Both the position numbers and the translations under genes were made by a program. A DNA stretch of 49,262 bases from CAZJHX01 sp964545715 (GTDB lineage: Bacteria; Myxococcota_A; UBA9042; GCA-2863065), in the NCBI GenBank assembly GCA_964545715.1, contig CAZJHX010000078.1, positions 1 through 49,262 on the forward strand, read 5' to 3'. Shown in pieces: positions 17,493 through 26,018 of this stretch; position 1 is the first letter of the stretch, and each line of letters starts with the position of its first letter. Under the pieces are notes generated by a model that was given only the letters and a program-made list of their open reading frames with translations, made no database searches and was not told the DNA's origin.

Positions 17493-19387
17493 TCCTGGCG
17501 CTGGGCGTCCTGATGGGCTGCCCGGATGACGCCGATCCACCCGCGACCGACGTCGCGGTCACCGACGATATCAGCGTTCAGGACGACACCGGGGCCGTGC
17601 CGGACACCTCGCAGCCGCCGACGGAGCCCGTGTTGTCGGAGCCGCCGGCGCTGCCGTTGCTGCCCGATCTGTGCCAGGGCGCGCCGGCTCCCGAGAAGAT
17701 GCAGTGGGACATGGCCGCGGACAAGGTGAGCATCAGCGTCTTCCACTTCAACATTCAGTACGTGGCGGGCGGGCTCGACAACTACTTCGGCGTGTGGACG
17801 GCCACCGAAGAGGAGATCGAGGACCTGATCATCGTCGAGAGCTTTGAGCCGCTGGTCGACCTGTTCGAGCGGCACCCCGACTGGGGTGCGGGCCTCGAGC
17901 TGCAGGGGCTGATGCTGGAGATAATGGCGGAGCGGCATCCGGACATCCTGGCCCGGCTGCAGGTGCTGGCTGCGCGCGGCCAGGTCGACGTGATGAGCTA
18001 TCACTGGTCCGACCAGTTGGTGACGGCGTATCGGCGCGCCGACATGGACTGGTCGTGGGCCGAGAACGAGCGCGTCTTTCAGTCGCTGTGCATGCCGCGC
18101 GCACCCGTGCACTTTCTGCAGGAGGGCCAGTTCGGGCCGGGGATCGCGGCGTTTGCCGCCGAAAAAGGCGAGACGCTGGTGCTGCCGCGCAACCTGCTGA
18201 AGTTGTTTCATCAGCCGGCCCCCGCGGGCCACGTCTTTGAGAACCTGGGCAGCCGGGTCCTGGTGACCAACGGGTACTCCGGCGACGGGCTGGAGCTGAA
18301 CTGGAACTACGCGGACGACGGTGAGCTTGCCGCGACCGGCGACGCCAACCCCTATCTGCTCAGCGAGTTTGTCCACGATCCCGAGTCCGTCGCCAAGTAC
18401 GAGGCCAAGCTGCAGGGGCTCGCCGACAACGGCTATGTGATTGCGCCGATCAGCCACTATCTGACGATTTTGGACGACCGCGAGATCGCGCCGACTGTGA
18501 TCGATCCGCCCGTACTGGACGGCAGCTGGCAGCCTGATGACACGGGCAACATGCACCTGTGGATGGGCGGCAAGGGGCAGGTACCCGGCGACGAGCGCGA
18601 CAACGCGGTGCTGGTGGCCAACATGATGACCAGCCGGCGCCTGGTGGAGATCGAGCAGCGTCTGGGCGAGGCCGAGGCGGCCGGCATCGATACACAAAAG
18701 GCCCGCGCGCTGTTCCGCCATGCGGTGCGTGAGCTGCTGCTGGCCGAGGTCAGCGACTCCACGGGATGGCGTCCGCTGGGCACGGAGGTGGAGTACAGCG
18801 TGCGTCACGAGGGCGCCGCCCGAAAAGCAGGCGACGAGCTGGACGCCTGGCTCGTGTTTCATGGCCTGGAGGCGCCCGTGAAGCACACGCCGCAAGCGCC
18901 GAGCATGGCAGCCGCGCCCGAGGGTCTGGAGGCGGTGAAGCTGGTCACGCAGCGCGATGCGACTTTGGACTGGCGTGAGCACGAGGAGTACTTCGAACTC
19001 GTGATCGACCTCGCTGCGGGGGACGCCGTGACCGAGGCCTCGGAGAGCCCGCCGGCGGTGCGGCTCGAGATCCCGATGTTTCACGACAAGATCGTCTACC
19101 CGCCGGCGCTCATGGACACCGAGCTGGTCACGGCGCCGCTGTCTGCGTACGCGTTTGCCCAGGACGGGCGCGTGATGGGGCTGCCCCTGGCCAACGGGCT
19201 GCTGGCGCTCGGGCCCGAGTGGACGCTTGTGCTGGATCAGCGCACGATCCACCTGGCGGCCATCATCACGGCCGGGCAGGTCGCCTTCGAAGACCTCACC
19301 CAGCCTCTGCACGAGGCCGCACAGTGGCGTCTGCGCTTCTATAACCAGGCGGCGGCGGACGTCCTGAAGCTGGTAGCGTCCCCCTGA
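17474..19387 (+). CDS. GH57/GH38-like barrel lipoprotein
   Basis: Lipoprotein of 637 residues; the signal peptide ends in L-M-G-C. After an acidic Pro/Asp linker the domain begins with a beta strand S-V-F-H-F-N-I-Q-Y. Next come an S-F-E-P-L-V-D-L-F block, W-G-A-G-L-E-L-Q-G-L-M-L-E, and H-F-L-Q-E-G-Q-F-G. This series resembles the conserved regions of family 57/38 glycoside hydrolase barrels, in which the Glu residues include the nucleophile. The second half looks like the beta-rich domain of such enzymes. A role in cleaving surface or prey glycans is inference; polysaccharide deacetylase-like folds are an alternative. It overlaps the upstream gene by 19 bases. Confidence 0.55.
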   Translation: MSRLTVILALGVLMGCPDDADPPATDVAVTDDISVQDDTGAVPDTSQPPTEPVLSEPPALPLLPDLCQGAPAPEKMQWDMAADKVSISVFHFNIQYVAGGLDNYFGVWTATEEEIEDLIIVESFEPLVDLFERHPDWGAGLELQGLMLEIMAERHPDILARLQVLAARGQVDVMSYHWSDQLVTAYRRADMDWSWAENERVFQSLCMPRAPVHFLQEGQFGPGIAAFAAEKGETLVLPRNLLKLFHQPAPAGHVFENLGSRVLVTNGYSGDGLELNWNYADDGELAATGDANPYLLSEFVHDPESVAKYEAKLQGLADNGYVIAPISHYLTILDDREIAPTVIDPPVLDGSWQPDDTGNMHLWMGGKGQVPGDERDNAVLVANMMTSRRLVEIEQRLGEAEAAGIDTQKARALFRHAVRELLLAEVSDSTGWRPLGTEVEYSVRHEGAARKAGDELDAWLVFHGLEAPVKHTPQAPSMAAAPEGLEAVKLVTQRDATLDWREHEEYFELVIDLAAGDAVTEASESPPAVRLEIPMFHDKIVYPPALMDTELVTAPLSAYAFAQDGRVMGLPLANGLLALGPEWTLVLDQRTIHLAAIITAGQVAFEDLTQPLHEAAQWRLRFYNQAAADVLKLVASP

Positions 19388-19406
19388 TTCTGGTACCTGT
19401 TTTCCC

Positions 19407-20144
19407 ATGCGTTTTAGGAACATCCAGTCCGTCACGCTGTACTTTCACGCCGTTCACGCGGCGCGCCCGTTTTATGAGGGCGCCCTGGACCTGCCGTATG
19501 GTCGCTCCGGCGGCAGCATGGTCTCGCTGTACACCAAAGAGACCGCGCTGAACCTGGTCGCTGCTGACGACTCCACCCGTGATCTGGTGGGTCGGGACAG
19601 CGGGCTGACGTTGCGGATGCGTGGCGAAGGCGACATGAGCGTGGTCGCAAAGCGGTTGCAAAAGGAAGGACATGGGGACGGGACCCAGGCCGACTACTTT
19701 CGGGGCGGCAAGCGGGCTCACGTGATGGATCCCGCTCGCAATCGGATCACGCTGTGGGAGGATCCTGGCGACCCGGACGATCTGAACATGTTTGACGGCC
19801 CCGCCTCGGTGACGGTCAAGGTGCGCAACATTCAGCGGGCGCTGGCGTTTTACACGATGACGCTGGAGCTGCCGATGCTGGACCAGCCGGACCGCACGAC
19901 GGCGGTGTTCTTTCCTGGAGGCACCAATCTGATCATCGCGGAGTCCGACAGCTGGTCGCCGGCGCCCCCGGTGAGCGGTGAGACGGGGGTCTGTCTGCTG
20001 GTGGAGAGCCCGTACGCCATGATCGACACGCTGAAGGGGCGCGGCGTGCGCTTTGTCGAGGGGCCGGTAGAGATCGAGGACGCCGTGCTGGCGCAGTTCG
20101 AGGACCCGGACCGCAACCGGATGACGATGTTGGGCAAGCTTTGA
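19407..20144 (+). CDS. Two-domain VOC (glyoxalase/dioxygenase) family protein
   Basis: Cytoplasmic-looking 245-residue protein of the vicinal oxygen chelate superfamily, with two tandem domains (about 1-120 and 125-245). Each begins with an x-x-V-T-x-x-x-x-N-I-Q or S-V-T-L-Y-F-type strand and then A-x-x-F-Y. Each ends with the family signature D-P-x-x-N-R-x-x-x (D-P-A-R-N-R and D-P-D-R-N-R). Metal ligands are not complete, so it could be a binding or resistance protein rather than an enzyme. It is the only non-exported protein in this run of lipoproteins. It overlaps the next gene by four bases (TTGA). No ribosome site is seen before ATG 19407. Confidence 0.85.
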   Translation: MRFRNIQSVTLYFHAVHAARPFYEGALDLPYGRSGGSMVSLYTKETALNLVAADDSTRDLVGRDSGLTLRMRGEGDMSVVAKRLQKEGHGDGTQADYFRGGKRAHVMDPARNRITLWEDPGDPDDLNMFDGPASVTVKVRNIQRALAFYTMTLELPMLDQPDRTTAVFFPGGTNLIIAESDSWSPAPPVSGETGVCLLVESPYAMIDTLKGRGVRFVEGPVEIEDAVLAQFEDPDRNRMTMLGKL

Positions 20145-21814
20145 GCCGCGCGATATTGATTCTGGCGCTGGTGTTGAGCGGGTGCACCCAGCCGCGGACG
20201 CCCAGCGGTGGCGGAAGCGGTGACAAGCTGGATACGTTTGTCGGCTTCTCGCCGGACACCGCGCCCAAAGACAACGGCGGCGGCGACACCGGATCGGACA
20301 CAGGCGACGTGATTGTAGAGCCCGACGTGCCGGGACCGCCGTGCGAGTCGGGCGCGTGTACGGACAACAACGCCTGCACGGTCAACGACCAGTGCGTAGA
20401 CGGCGAGTGCAAGGGCACGCCGGTGGACTGCGGCGACGACGTCGTATGTACCGATGACGCCTGCCTGGACGGCAGCTGCGTCAACGCCATCGCGGACGGC
20501 TTCTGCCTCATCGACGACGTCTGCTACGCCAACGCCGACAAGAACCCCAAAAACGCGTGCGAGCGCTGCGCCGAGCCGTCGTCGAAGACCGCGTGGTCCC
20601 CGGTCTCCGGCACGTGCGACGACGGTGACATCTGCACCGAGGACCTGTGCGTGAACGGCGCCTGCGAGTCAACACCGATCCTGTGCCCGGACGACGGCAA
20701 CCCGTGCACGATCAATGAGTGCGTTGGGGGGGCCTGCGAGGTGAAGTCGGCGGCCGGGGCGTGCGAGGACGGCAACCCGTGCACCGACGGCGACGCGTGC
20801 GACAAGTCGGTGTGCGTGCCGGGGCCCGCCAAGGTGTGCCCGGACGACGGCGACCCGTGCACCACGGAGGCGTGCGGTGCCTCGGGCTGCGTGAGCACCC
20901 CTATCCCCGGCTGCGGTGATCCGCCCGAGGACGAGTGCACCTATCACAAAGAGTGCAACCCGGCGGGCGTGTGCGCGCTGCACAAGGCCACGAACCTCAA
21001 GAAGTGCAGCGCTCCGTGCGCAGGCGTCGCGGACTGCGCGGCCGGCGAGGTCTGCTCCAAGCTGCCGGGCGCGGCAAACATCGGCTATTGCGAGCCCCAG
21101 GTTCCGGGCGGCTTCGGGGCGGGCTCAAACTGCGCCACCGACGCTCAGTGCTCCACCGGCACCTGCGCGGGGAGCATCTGCGTGCACACCTGCCTGGACC
21201 AGCAGCACTGCACCACGCCCGGCCACACCTGCACGCTGGGCGACGATACGGTCAACGGTATTTTGGGCAGCGTCTGTTTTCCCAACCAGCCGGGGCTGCT
21301 GCTCAACGGCCAGCCGTGCACGACCGACAACCTGAACTTTGGCGGGTCGCTGTGCATGTCGGCTCACTGCAACCTGCTGGGCCCCGGTCCATACGCGTGC
21401 TCCGCCCCGTGCACGAGCGAGACCGACTGTCCGACCGGGCAGGAGTGCAACCTGGTCGTGTACTCGCCGACGCCCAACCCGAGCACGACGCCGTTCCAGG
21501 CCGGCTTTGGCCAGCTGCTGCACGACGTCTTTATGGGCTGCTACACCCAGCCGCCCGGCGGCATTAAGCCCGATGGCTCGCTGTGCAGCACCGACACCGA
21601 GTGCGCCAGCAACAAGTGCCTGCAGCTGGAGCTCGACCAGCCCGCCAAGTACTGCACGACGTTCTGCACCAACGACTCCGAGTGCCCGCCGACGCTGAAG
21701 TGCAAAATGGACGCGCTGAGCCTCACGAGCACCTGGCTGACCAGCCCCGAGATCGTGACACAGGGCCCCCAGCCGGCCGCCTCCACCTACGTCCGCGTCT
21801 GCCGACTGCCGTAG
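20141..21814 (+). CDS. Cys-rich lipoprotein with CxDGxxCTxDxC repeats
   Basis: Lipoprotein of 557 residues with a signal peptide ending L-V-L-S-G-C. An Asp/Gly linker (about 20-65) precedes about six C-x-D-G/D-x-x-C-T-x-x-x-C repeats, the same class as in the protein at 50-961. The C-terminal half (about 270-557) has a second pattern with spaced Cys, such as C-A-T-D-A-Q-C-S-T-G-T-C and C-T-S-E-T-D-C-P-T-G-Q-E-C. Start is TTG 20141, inside the stop codon of the VOC gene (TTGA overlap), which implies translational coupling. The role is unknown; the repeat family is typical of myxobacterial surface proteins. Confidence 0.85.
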   Translation: MSRAILILALVLSGCTQPRTPSGGGSGDKLDTFVGFSPDTAPKDNGGGDTGSDTGDVIVEPDVPGPPCESGACTDNNACTVNDQCVDGECKGTPVDCGDDVVCTDDACLDGSCVNAIADGFCLIDDVCYANADKNPKNACERCAEPSSKTAWSPVSGTCDDGDICTEDLCVNGACESTPILCPDDGNPCTINECVGGACEVKSAAGACEDGNPCTDGDACDKSVCVPGPAKVCPDDGDPCTTEACGASGCVSTPIPGCGDPPEDECTYHKECNPAGVCALHKATNLKKCSAPCAGVADCAAGEVCSKLPGAANIGYCEPQVPGGFGAGSNCATDAQCSTGTCAGSICVHTCLDQQHCTTPGHTCTLGDDTVNGILGSVCFPNQPGLLLNGQPCTTDNLNFGGSLCMSAHCNLLGPGPYACSAPCTSETDCPTGQECNLVVYSPTPNPSTTPFQAGFGQLLHDVFMGCYTQPPGGIKPDGSLCSTDTECASNKCLQLELDQPAKYCTTFCTNDSECPPTLKCKMDALSLTSTWLTSPEIVTQGPQPAASTYVRVCRLP

Positions 21815-21903
21815 GACTTCCGGCACCACCCATTTTTTGCTTGAAAGTCATTTGATTTACGCTGTAAAGTAAATGGTGGACGAGCTGTGATGGGAGAAAA
21901 TAG

Positions 21904-22698
21904 ATGGCGAGGCATTTTGTGTTCTCGTGCGCCGCGACCATGGTGATGGTCGGAGGGTGCATCGAGCAGGGACCCCTTGAATTCAAAGACTATGAGACCA
22001 GCGCGAATACCGCGATGGTGACGATCCATGCGGCGCTGGACTTCGAAGGTCCCAAGCACGACGTGGAGAGCATCAAGGTCAAGCTGGTCAGCGGCACGAA
22101 CTGTGACGCGACCCCAATAGAAGAAGAGACTATCGAGCTTGCGAGCATGCCGATGCCGGCGTGGATGGACGAGACCAAGACGGTCGGTGACCAGCACCCG
22201 TTTGCGTCCGCCATGTTCGTGCTGGAGCCGGGGGAGTACTCGGTTTGCGCGGTGCCGCTGGACAAGTCGAAGCAGCCCTCAAAGAGGTGCATGTCGACGT
22301 GGGCGCCGCTGACCGTGGTGGCCGGTCAGACCAACGAATACGTGCTGGTGGCGCAATGCCTGGCAGATCCGCTCGGTGCGGCAGGGGCAATTGTGGCGCT
22401 GAACGACCCGCCGGTCATCGACGATATCGACGTGGTGGCAGGCGATCCGGACCTATGCGAGCCGACCAGCATCACGGTCGAGGCCAGCGACGCAAACAAC
22501 GACCCGATGATCTATCTGTATCGCACGACGGACAAGCCGAACGGCGCCGCGGGGCAGATCGTCGGGACCGGGGACCGTGTGGTGTTTGCTACCGATACGG
22601 TCGGCAAGTACGCCCTGACCGTGACCGTGACGGACCCGTACGGCGCGTTCACGTCGCTGGAGTTTCCGGTCAATGTGACCAAAGCCTGCCTGCAGTAG
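21904..22698 (+). CDS. Lipoprotein with Ig-like C-terminal domain, unknown
   Basis: Exported 264-residue protein. The signal peptide ends M-V-G-G-C, an acceptable lipobox. The N-terminal domain is unrecognised. The last 95 residues look like a PKD/cadherin-like beta sandwich: N-D-P-P-V-I-D-D-I-D-V, then V-E-A-S-D-A-N-N-D-P, and finally G-K-Y-A-L-T-V-T-V-T-D-P-Y-G. Such domains usually act as spacers or adhesion modules. The ATG 21904 has GGGAGA six bases upstream, one of the better ribosome sites in the window. It converges with the next gene, five bases apart. The 89 bases upstream hold no clear terminator. Confidence 0.75.
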   Translation: MARHFVFSCAATMVMVGGCIEQGPLEFKDYETSANTAMVTIHAALDFEGPKHDVESIKVKLVSGTNCDATPIEEETIELASMPMPAWMDETKTVGDQHPFASAMFVLEPGEYSVCAVPLDKSKQPSKRCMSTWAPLTVVAGQTNEYVLVAQCLADPLGAAGAIVALNDPPVIDDIDVVAGDPDLCEPTSITVEASDANNDPMIYLYRTTDKPNGAAGQIVGTGDRVVFATDTVGKYALTVTVTDPYGAFTSLEFPVNVTKACLQ

Positions 22699-22703
22699 TC
22701 TGA

Positions 22704-23609
22704 TTACTTAGCCAGGATGGCGCTCTTGGGGATGCACAGCACCAGGCTGCCCTTGGGGTCGTCCACCCGCTTGAGACTCGTGCTGACCCGATAGCACTTC
22801 TCGGTTTTGGCCTGCGATGAGGCCCAGCCCAGCTTGTGCAGCCGGTCGCTCGTGCCCGCTCTTGACCCATCAGGCCACGTGACGAGCGTGTCAGGCTTGA
22901 GCCGCACCCGGTTGCTCGTGCCGAGCCCACCCATCATTCCAAGGATCGAGTTGCTGTCCTTTTGGAGATCGCTGCTTTTGGCGGTGAGCCAGTAGCGTGC
23001 GCACCGCATGCGGTATTGGACGATCGCCTTGGCGCCTTTCTGGGAGACGAGCGAGAAGCCCCAGGTGTACTTGGGTGGCTTCCACGTTACGTCGCCGAGA
23101 CGCAGGATCGCGCCGTCGCGCAGGTGCGTGCCCTCGAACGGGGAGTCGTTGGGTGGGCCCGGGCTCAGATACGAGCGGCGCACGATGTCAGGGGGCAGCC
23201 CGATGTCCTTGAACGGACCGTAATCCAACGTGTAGGCCGCGCCGGCCCGCGTTGCTGCGACCCCGGGGCGCACAAAGACCTTGGTGCCGTTGGTCAGCTT
23301 TCGGGCGTACTCACGGATGACAACGGGAGACAAGTCAGCGTCCTTGATGCGCAGGGTGATGGGGACGCCGCCGGTGAAGAGCGTGTCGTAGCACAGGTCG
23401 CTGTGGTCGGTGTTGAGTCGCACGTGGGTGTAGCCGTCTTTGGCGCCGACGACCTGCACGGTGCGGGTGGCGCCGCTGAACTTGAAGGTGGCGGCGTCCT
23501 CCAGACGCCCAAGCTCGGTGCCGGCGCGCACGACGGCGAATCGAGGCGGGGCGGCGAAGGCGGTCGCGGCCAGGCAGGCTGTAAGCACAATCACGGTTGG
23601 GCGCATCAT
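22704..23609 (-). CDS. Secreted protein of unknown function
   Basis: Not recognised. It has a short cleavable-type signal peptide (M-M-R-P-T-V, a hydrophobic core, then A-F-A-A) and about 280 exported residues rich in beta-prone stretches. It has few Cys and no transmembrane segment, and no catalytic motif stands out. I start at the double ATG at 23609/23606; the frame stays open upstream but would run inside metG on the other strand. It is divergent from metG, and the two starts are only 49 bases apart, so promoters must overlap the 5' ends of the genes. Confidence 0.7.
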   Translation of the reverse strand: MMRPTVIVLTACLAATAFAAPPRFAVVRAGTELGRLEDAATFKFSGATRTVQVVGAKDGYTHVRLNTDHSDLCYDTLFTGGVPITLRIKDADLSPVVIREYARKLTNGTKVFVRPGVAATRAGAAYTLDYGPFKDIGLPPDIVRRSYLSPGPPNDSPFEGTHLRDGAILRLGDVTWKPPKYTWGFSLVSQKGAKAIVQYRMRCARYWLTAKSSDLQKDSNSILGMMGGLGTSNRVRLKPDTLVTWPDGSRAGTSDRLHKLGWASSQAKTEKCYRVSTSLKRVDDPKGSLVLCIPKSAILAK

Positions 23610-23626
23610 CGGAACGTGCGTAAGAT
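23597..23626 (+). promoter_or_regulatory. Candidate metG promoter
   Basis: TTGGGC (23597-23602) and TAAGAT (23621-23626) are separated by 18 bases. The -35 matches TTGACA weakly and the -10 fairly. It would yield a leader of about 25 bases containing AAGGAG before the metG start. The -35 overlaps the first codons of the divergent gene. Confidence 0.4.
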
Positions 23627-23657
23627 CCTTCGTCCGCTTCGTCAAGGAGTCGTATAG

Positions 23658-25994
23658 ATGACGCTGCAGAGCCTGCTGGAGTTCGATGAGCGCACGGACC
23701 GCGTACTGGTCACCTGCGCGCTGCCGTATGTGAACAACGTCCCGCACCTGGGCAACATGGTCCCGATCATCAGCGCCGACGTGTACGCGCGCTTTCTGCG
23801 CCTGAAGGGGCTGCGCAACATCTACATCTGCGCGACCGATGAGCACGGGACGCGTACAGAGATCGAGGCGGGGAAGGCCGGGCTGAGCGCGGAAGAGTAC
23901 TGCCGCGGGCTGCATGACCGGATGTTGGAGATCTTTGAGTGGTTCAACGTGGACTTTGCGCACTTCGGGCGGACGAGCTGCGCGCACAACCATGCGATTA
24001 CGCAGGATATTTTTCTCAAGGCTGCCGCCAACGGGGCCGTGGCCGAAGACGAGATTCGGCAGCTGTACTGCGAGACGGACGCGATGTATCTGCCCGACAC
24101 GTATGTCGAGGGGATCTGTCCCTACTGCAACGGCGCGGGTGCCAAGGGCGATCAATGCGACATCTGCGGCCGATTTCTCGACCCACTGGAGCTGATCGAG
24201 CCGCGCTGCAAGACCTGCGGCAAGCCCCCGGAGGTGCGCGCGACCCGGCACCTGTTTCTGCGACTGGATGCGCTGGCGCCGCGCTTGAAGACGTGGATTG
24301 AGAGCAAGGCGGACTGGAGAGGGATCATTCGTAATATGCCGCTGGGCTGGATTGGCGATGGGCTGCGGCCGCGGGCGATCACGCGCGACTTGAAGTGGGG
24401 TGTGTCGGTGCCGCGGGCCGGGTTTGAGGACAAGGTCTTCTACGTGTGGTTCGACGCACCGATCGGGTACATCAGCGCGACTGCGGAGTGGGCTGAGCGG
24501 GAGGGCGAGTCGCTGGACGAGTGGTTCAAGGGCGGGCGCGCGCGACTCATCCACTTTCTGGGCAAGGACAACGTGCCGTTTCACACCCTGATGTGGCCGG
24601 CGACGCTGATGGCAGCTGATGACGGCTGGAACCTGCCCGACTACATCGCCTCCAACGAGTACCTCACGTTTGAGGGCGGCGCGTTTTCAAAAAGCCGCAA
24701 CCAGGGGGTCTTCTCGGACCAGGCGATGTCGATGGGCTTTGCCGCTGACGTGTGGCGCTTTTACATCATGGCGAATCGTCCGGAGAAGCGGGACACGGAC
24801 TTTGACTTCAAGTCGCTGCAGTCCTGCGTGGGGTCGGAGTTGGTCGACAATCTGGGCAACCTGGTCAACCGGGTGCTGTCCTTTATCGCCAAGCGGTTTG
24901 GCGCCATTCCGCCGCTGGGCGAGCCGGATGCCGATGCGCGGCGCGTGCTGGAGATCATCGACGAGAAGGCGGCGGATATAGAGCGGGCGTACGCGACCAT
25001 CGAGCTGAGGCAGGCGGTGACGCAGCTGCTGGCGTTGGGGACGGAGGGCAACCGCTACGTGAACCTGGCCGAGCCGTGGCGTCTGTACAAGACCGACGAG
25101 GCGGCGTGTGGGACGGCGCTGCACGTGACGGCGCGGCTGATCCACCGCCTGGCGCACCTGCTGTGGCCCGTGATCCCGCAAGCGGCCGAGGCGATTCTGG
25201 GCGCGATGGGGTGTGAGCTGCACGATCCCTTCCGGGAGGGGCTGCCTGTGTCGCGTCCGGAGCTGCTGTTCACCAAGATCGAGGACGACGCGGTCGAGGC
25301 GCTGACGGCGGCCGCGCGCGGGGAGGCGGTGGATGATGATGCGGCGCCTTTGGAGTTCGTCAAAGAGGCGGGCGTCACGTGGCCGTGCGTCATCTTGGAG
25401 CTGACCGACCTGACGGTGAAGCGAAAGGTGAAGGCCGTGCGCCGGTGGAAGCAGTCGGTCGTCAATGGCGTAGACGCGCTGGCGCTGGTTGAGGCGCCGC
25501 ACGTTCGGGCCTACGAGGCGCTGCTGACGGACGGGCTGGACTGCGGCGGGAGGGTGTCGGTCATCAATCTGCTGGAGATCGCTCAGCGCGAGGGCAAGCT
25601 GCCGGACATCAACTCGCTGGTGGACATCTACAACACCTGGTCCATTCGCGAGGGGCTTGTGATGGGCGCGTATGAGCGCAAGACGATCGAGGGGCGGCTG
25701 ATCTACGCCGTGGCCGACGGCTCGGAGCGCTTCATCCCGGTGAAGGGCAGGGACCCCGAGCCGATTGTGCCGGGGGAGTGGGTGCTCAAGGACGACTCCA
25801 ACATGGTGGTCACGCGCGTGGCCTCAAAGCAGTCGGAGGCGGTGGCGGTGACCCCGTCCACGACTGCCTGCGCGATGTGCATTCAAGGAAACCCGCTGAC
25901 CCAGGTGGCGCATCTTGAGGCCGTAGCGCGCGAGATGGCCGCTGAGATCGTGGCGCGCTGCGGTGGGTCGTTTCGGGTTGTGCACGTCGGATGA
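23658..25994 (+). CDS. metG: Methionyl-tRNA synthetase with C-terminal B3/4 domain
   Basis: Charges tRNA-Met with methionine. Class I signatures are present: H-L-G-N at 30-33, and A-F-S-K-S at 342-346 where KMSKS is expected (first Lys replaced by Ala). Zinc-knuckle Cys pairs lie at 154/157, 167/170 and 184/187. The catalytic and anticodon domains end near residue 555. The last 210 residues are not the usual EMAP-type tRNA-binding domain. They match the B3/4 fold of the PheRS beta subunit, with D-I-N-S-L-V-D-I-Y-N-T-W-S, G-A-Y-E-R-K-T-I-E-G, P-G-E-W-V-L-K-D-D and a late T-P-S-T-T block. B3/4 edits mischarged tRNA in PheRS. ATG 23658 follows AAGGAG by eight bases. Confidence 0.93.
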   Translation: MTLQSLLEFDERTDRVLVTCALPYVNNVPHLGNMVPIISADVYARFLRLKGLRNIYICATDEHGTRTEIEAGKAGLSAEEYCRGLHDRMLEIFEWFNVDFAHFGRTSCAHNHAITQDIFLKAAANGAVAEDEIRQLYCETDAMYLPDTYVEGICPYCNGAGAKGDQCDICGRFLDPLELIEPRCKTCGKPPEVRATRHLFLRLDALAPRLKTWIESKADWRGIIRNMPLGWIGDGLRPRAITRDLKWGVSVPRAGFEDKVFYVWFDAPIGYISATAEWAEREGESLDEWFKGGRARLIHFLGKDNVPFHTLMWPATLMAADDGWNLPDYIASNEYLTFEGGAFSKSRNQGVFSDQAMSMGFAADVWRFYIMANRPEKRDTDFDFKSLQSCVGSELVDNLGNLVNRVLSFIAKRFGAIPPLGEPDADARRVLEIIDEKAADIERAYATIELRQAVTQLLALGTEGNRYVNLAEPWRLYKTDEAACGTALHVTARLIHRLAHLLWPVIPQAAEAILGAMGCELHDPFREGLPVSRPELLFTKIEDDAVEALTAAARGEAVDDDAAPLEFVKEAGVTWPCVILELTDLTVKRKVKAVRRWKQSVVNGVDALALVEAPHVRAYEALLTDGLDCGGRVSVINLLEIAQREGKLPDINSLVDIYNTWSIREGLVMGAYERKTIEGRLIYAVADGSERFIPVKGRDPEPIVPGEWVLKDDSNMVVTRVASKQSEAVAVTPSTTACAMCIQGNPLTQVAHLEAVAREMAAEIVARCGGSFRVVHVG

Positions 25995-26005
25995 GTTGAT
26001 TTGGG

Positions 26006-26011
26006 TATAAT
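26006..26011 (+). promoter_or_regulatory. TATAAT -10 of a leaderless promoter
   Basis: A perfect TATAAT lies seven bases before ATG 26019, so transcription should begin at or next to the A of the start codon. No ribosome site is present. The element lies 12 bases after the metG stop codon. Confidence 0.6.
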
Positions 26012-26018
26012 CGCCGAC

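Noticed and set aside
22704..24584. Minus-strand frame of 626 residues
   Set aside because: Only the part up to 23609 has a signal peptide and normal composition; the remainder is antisense to metG.
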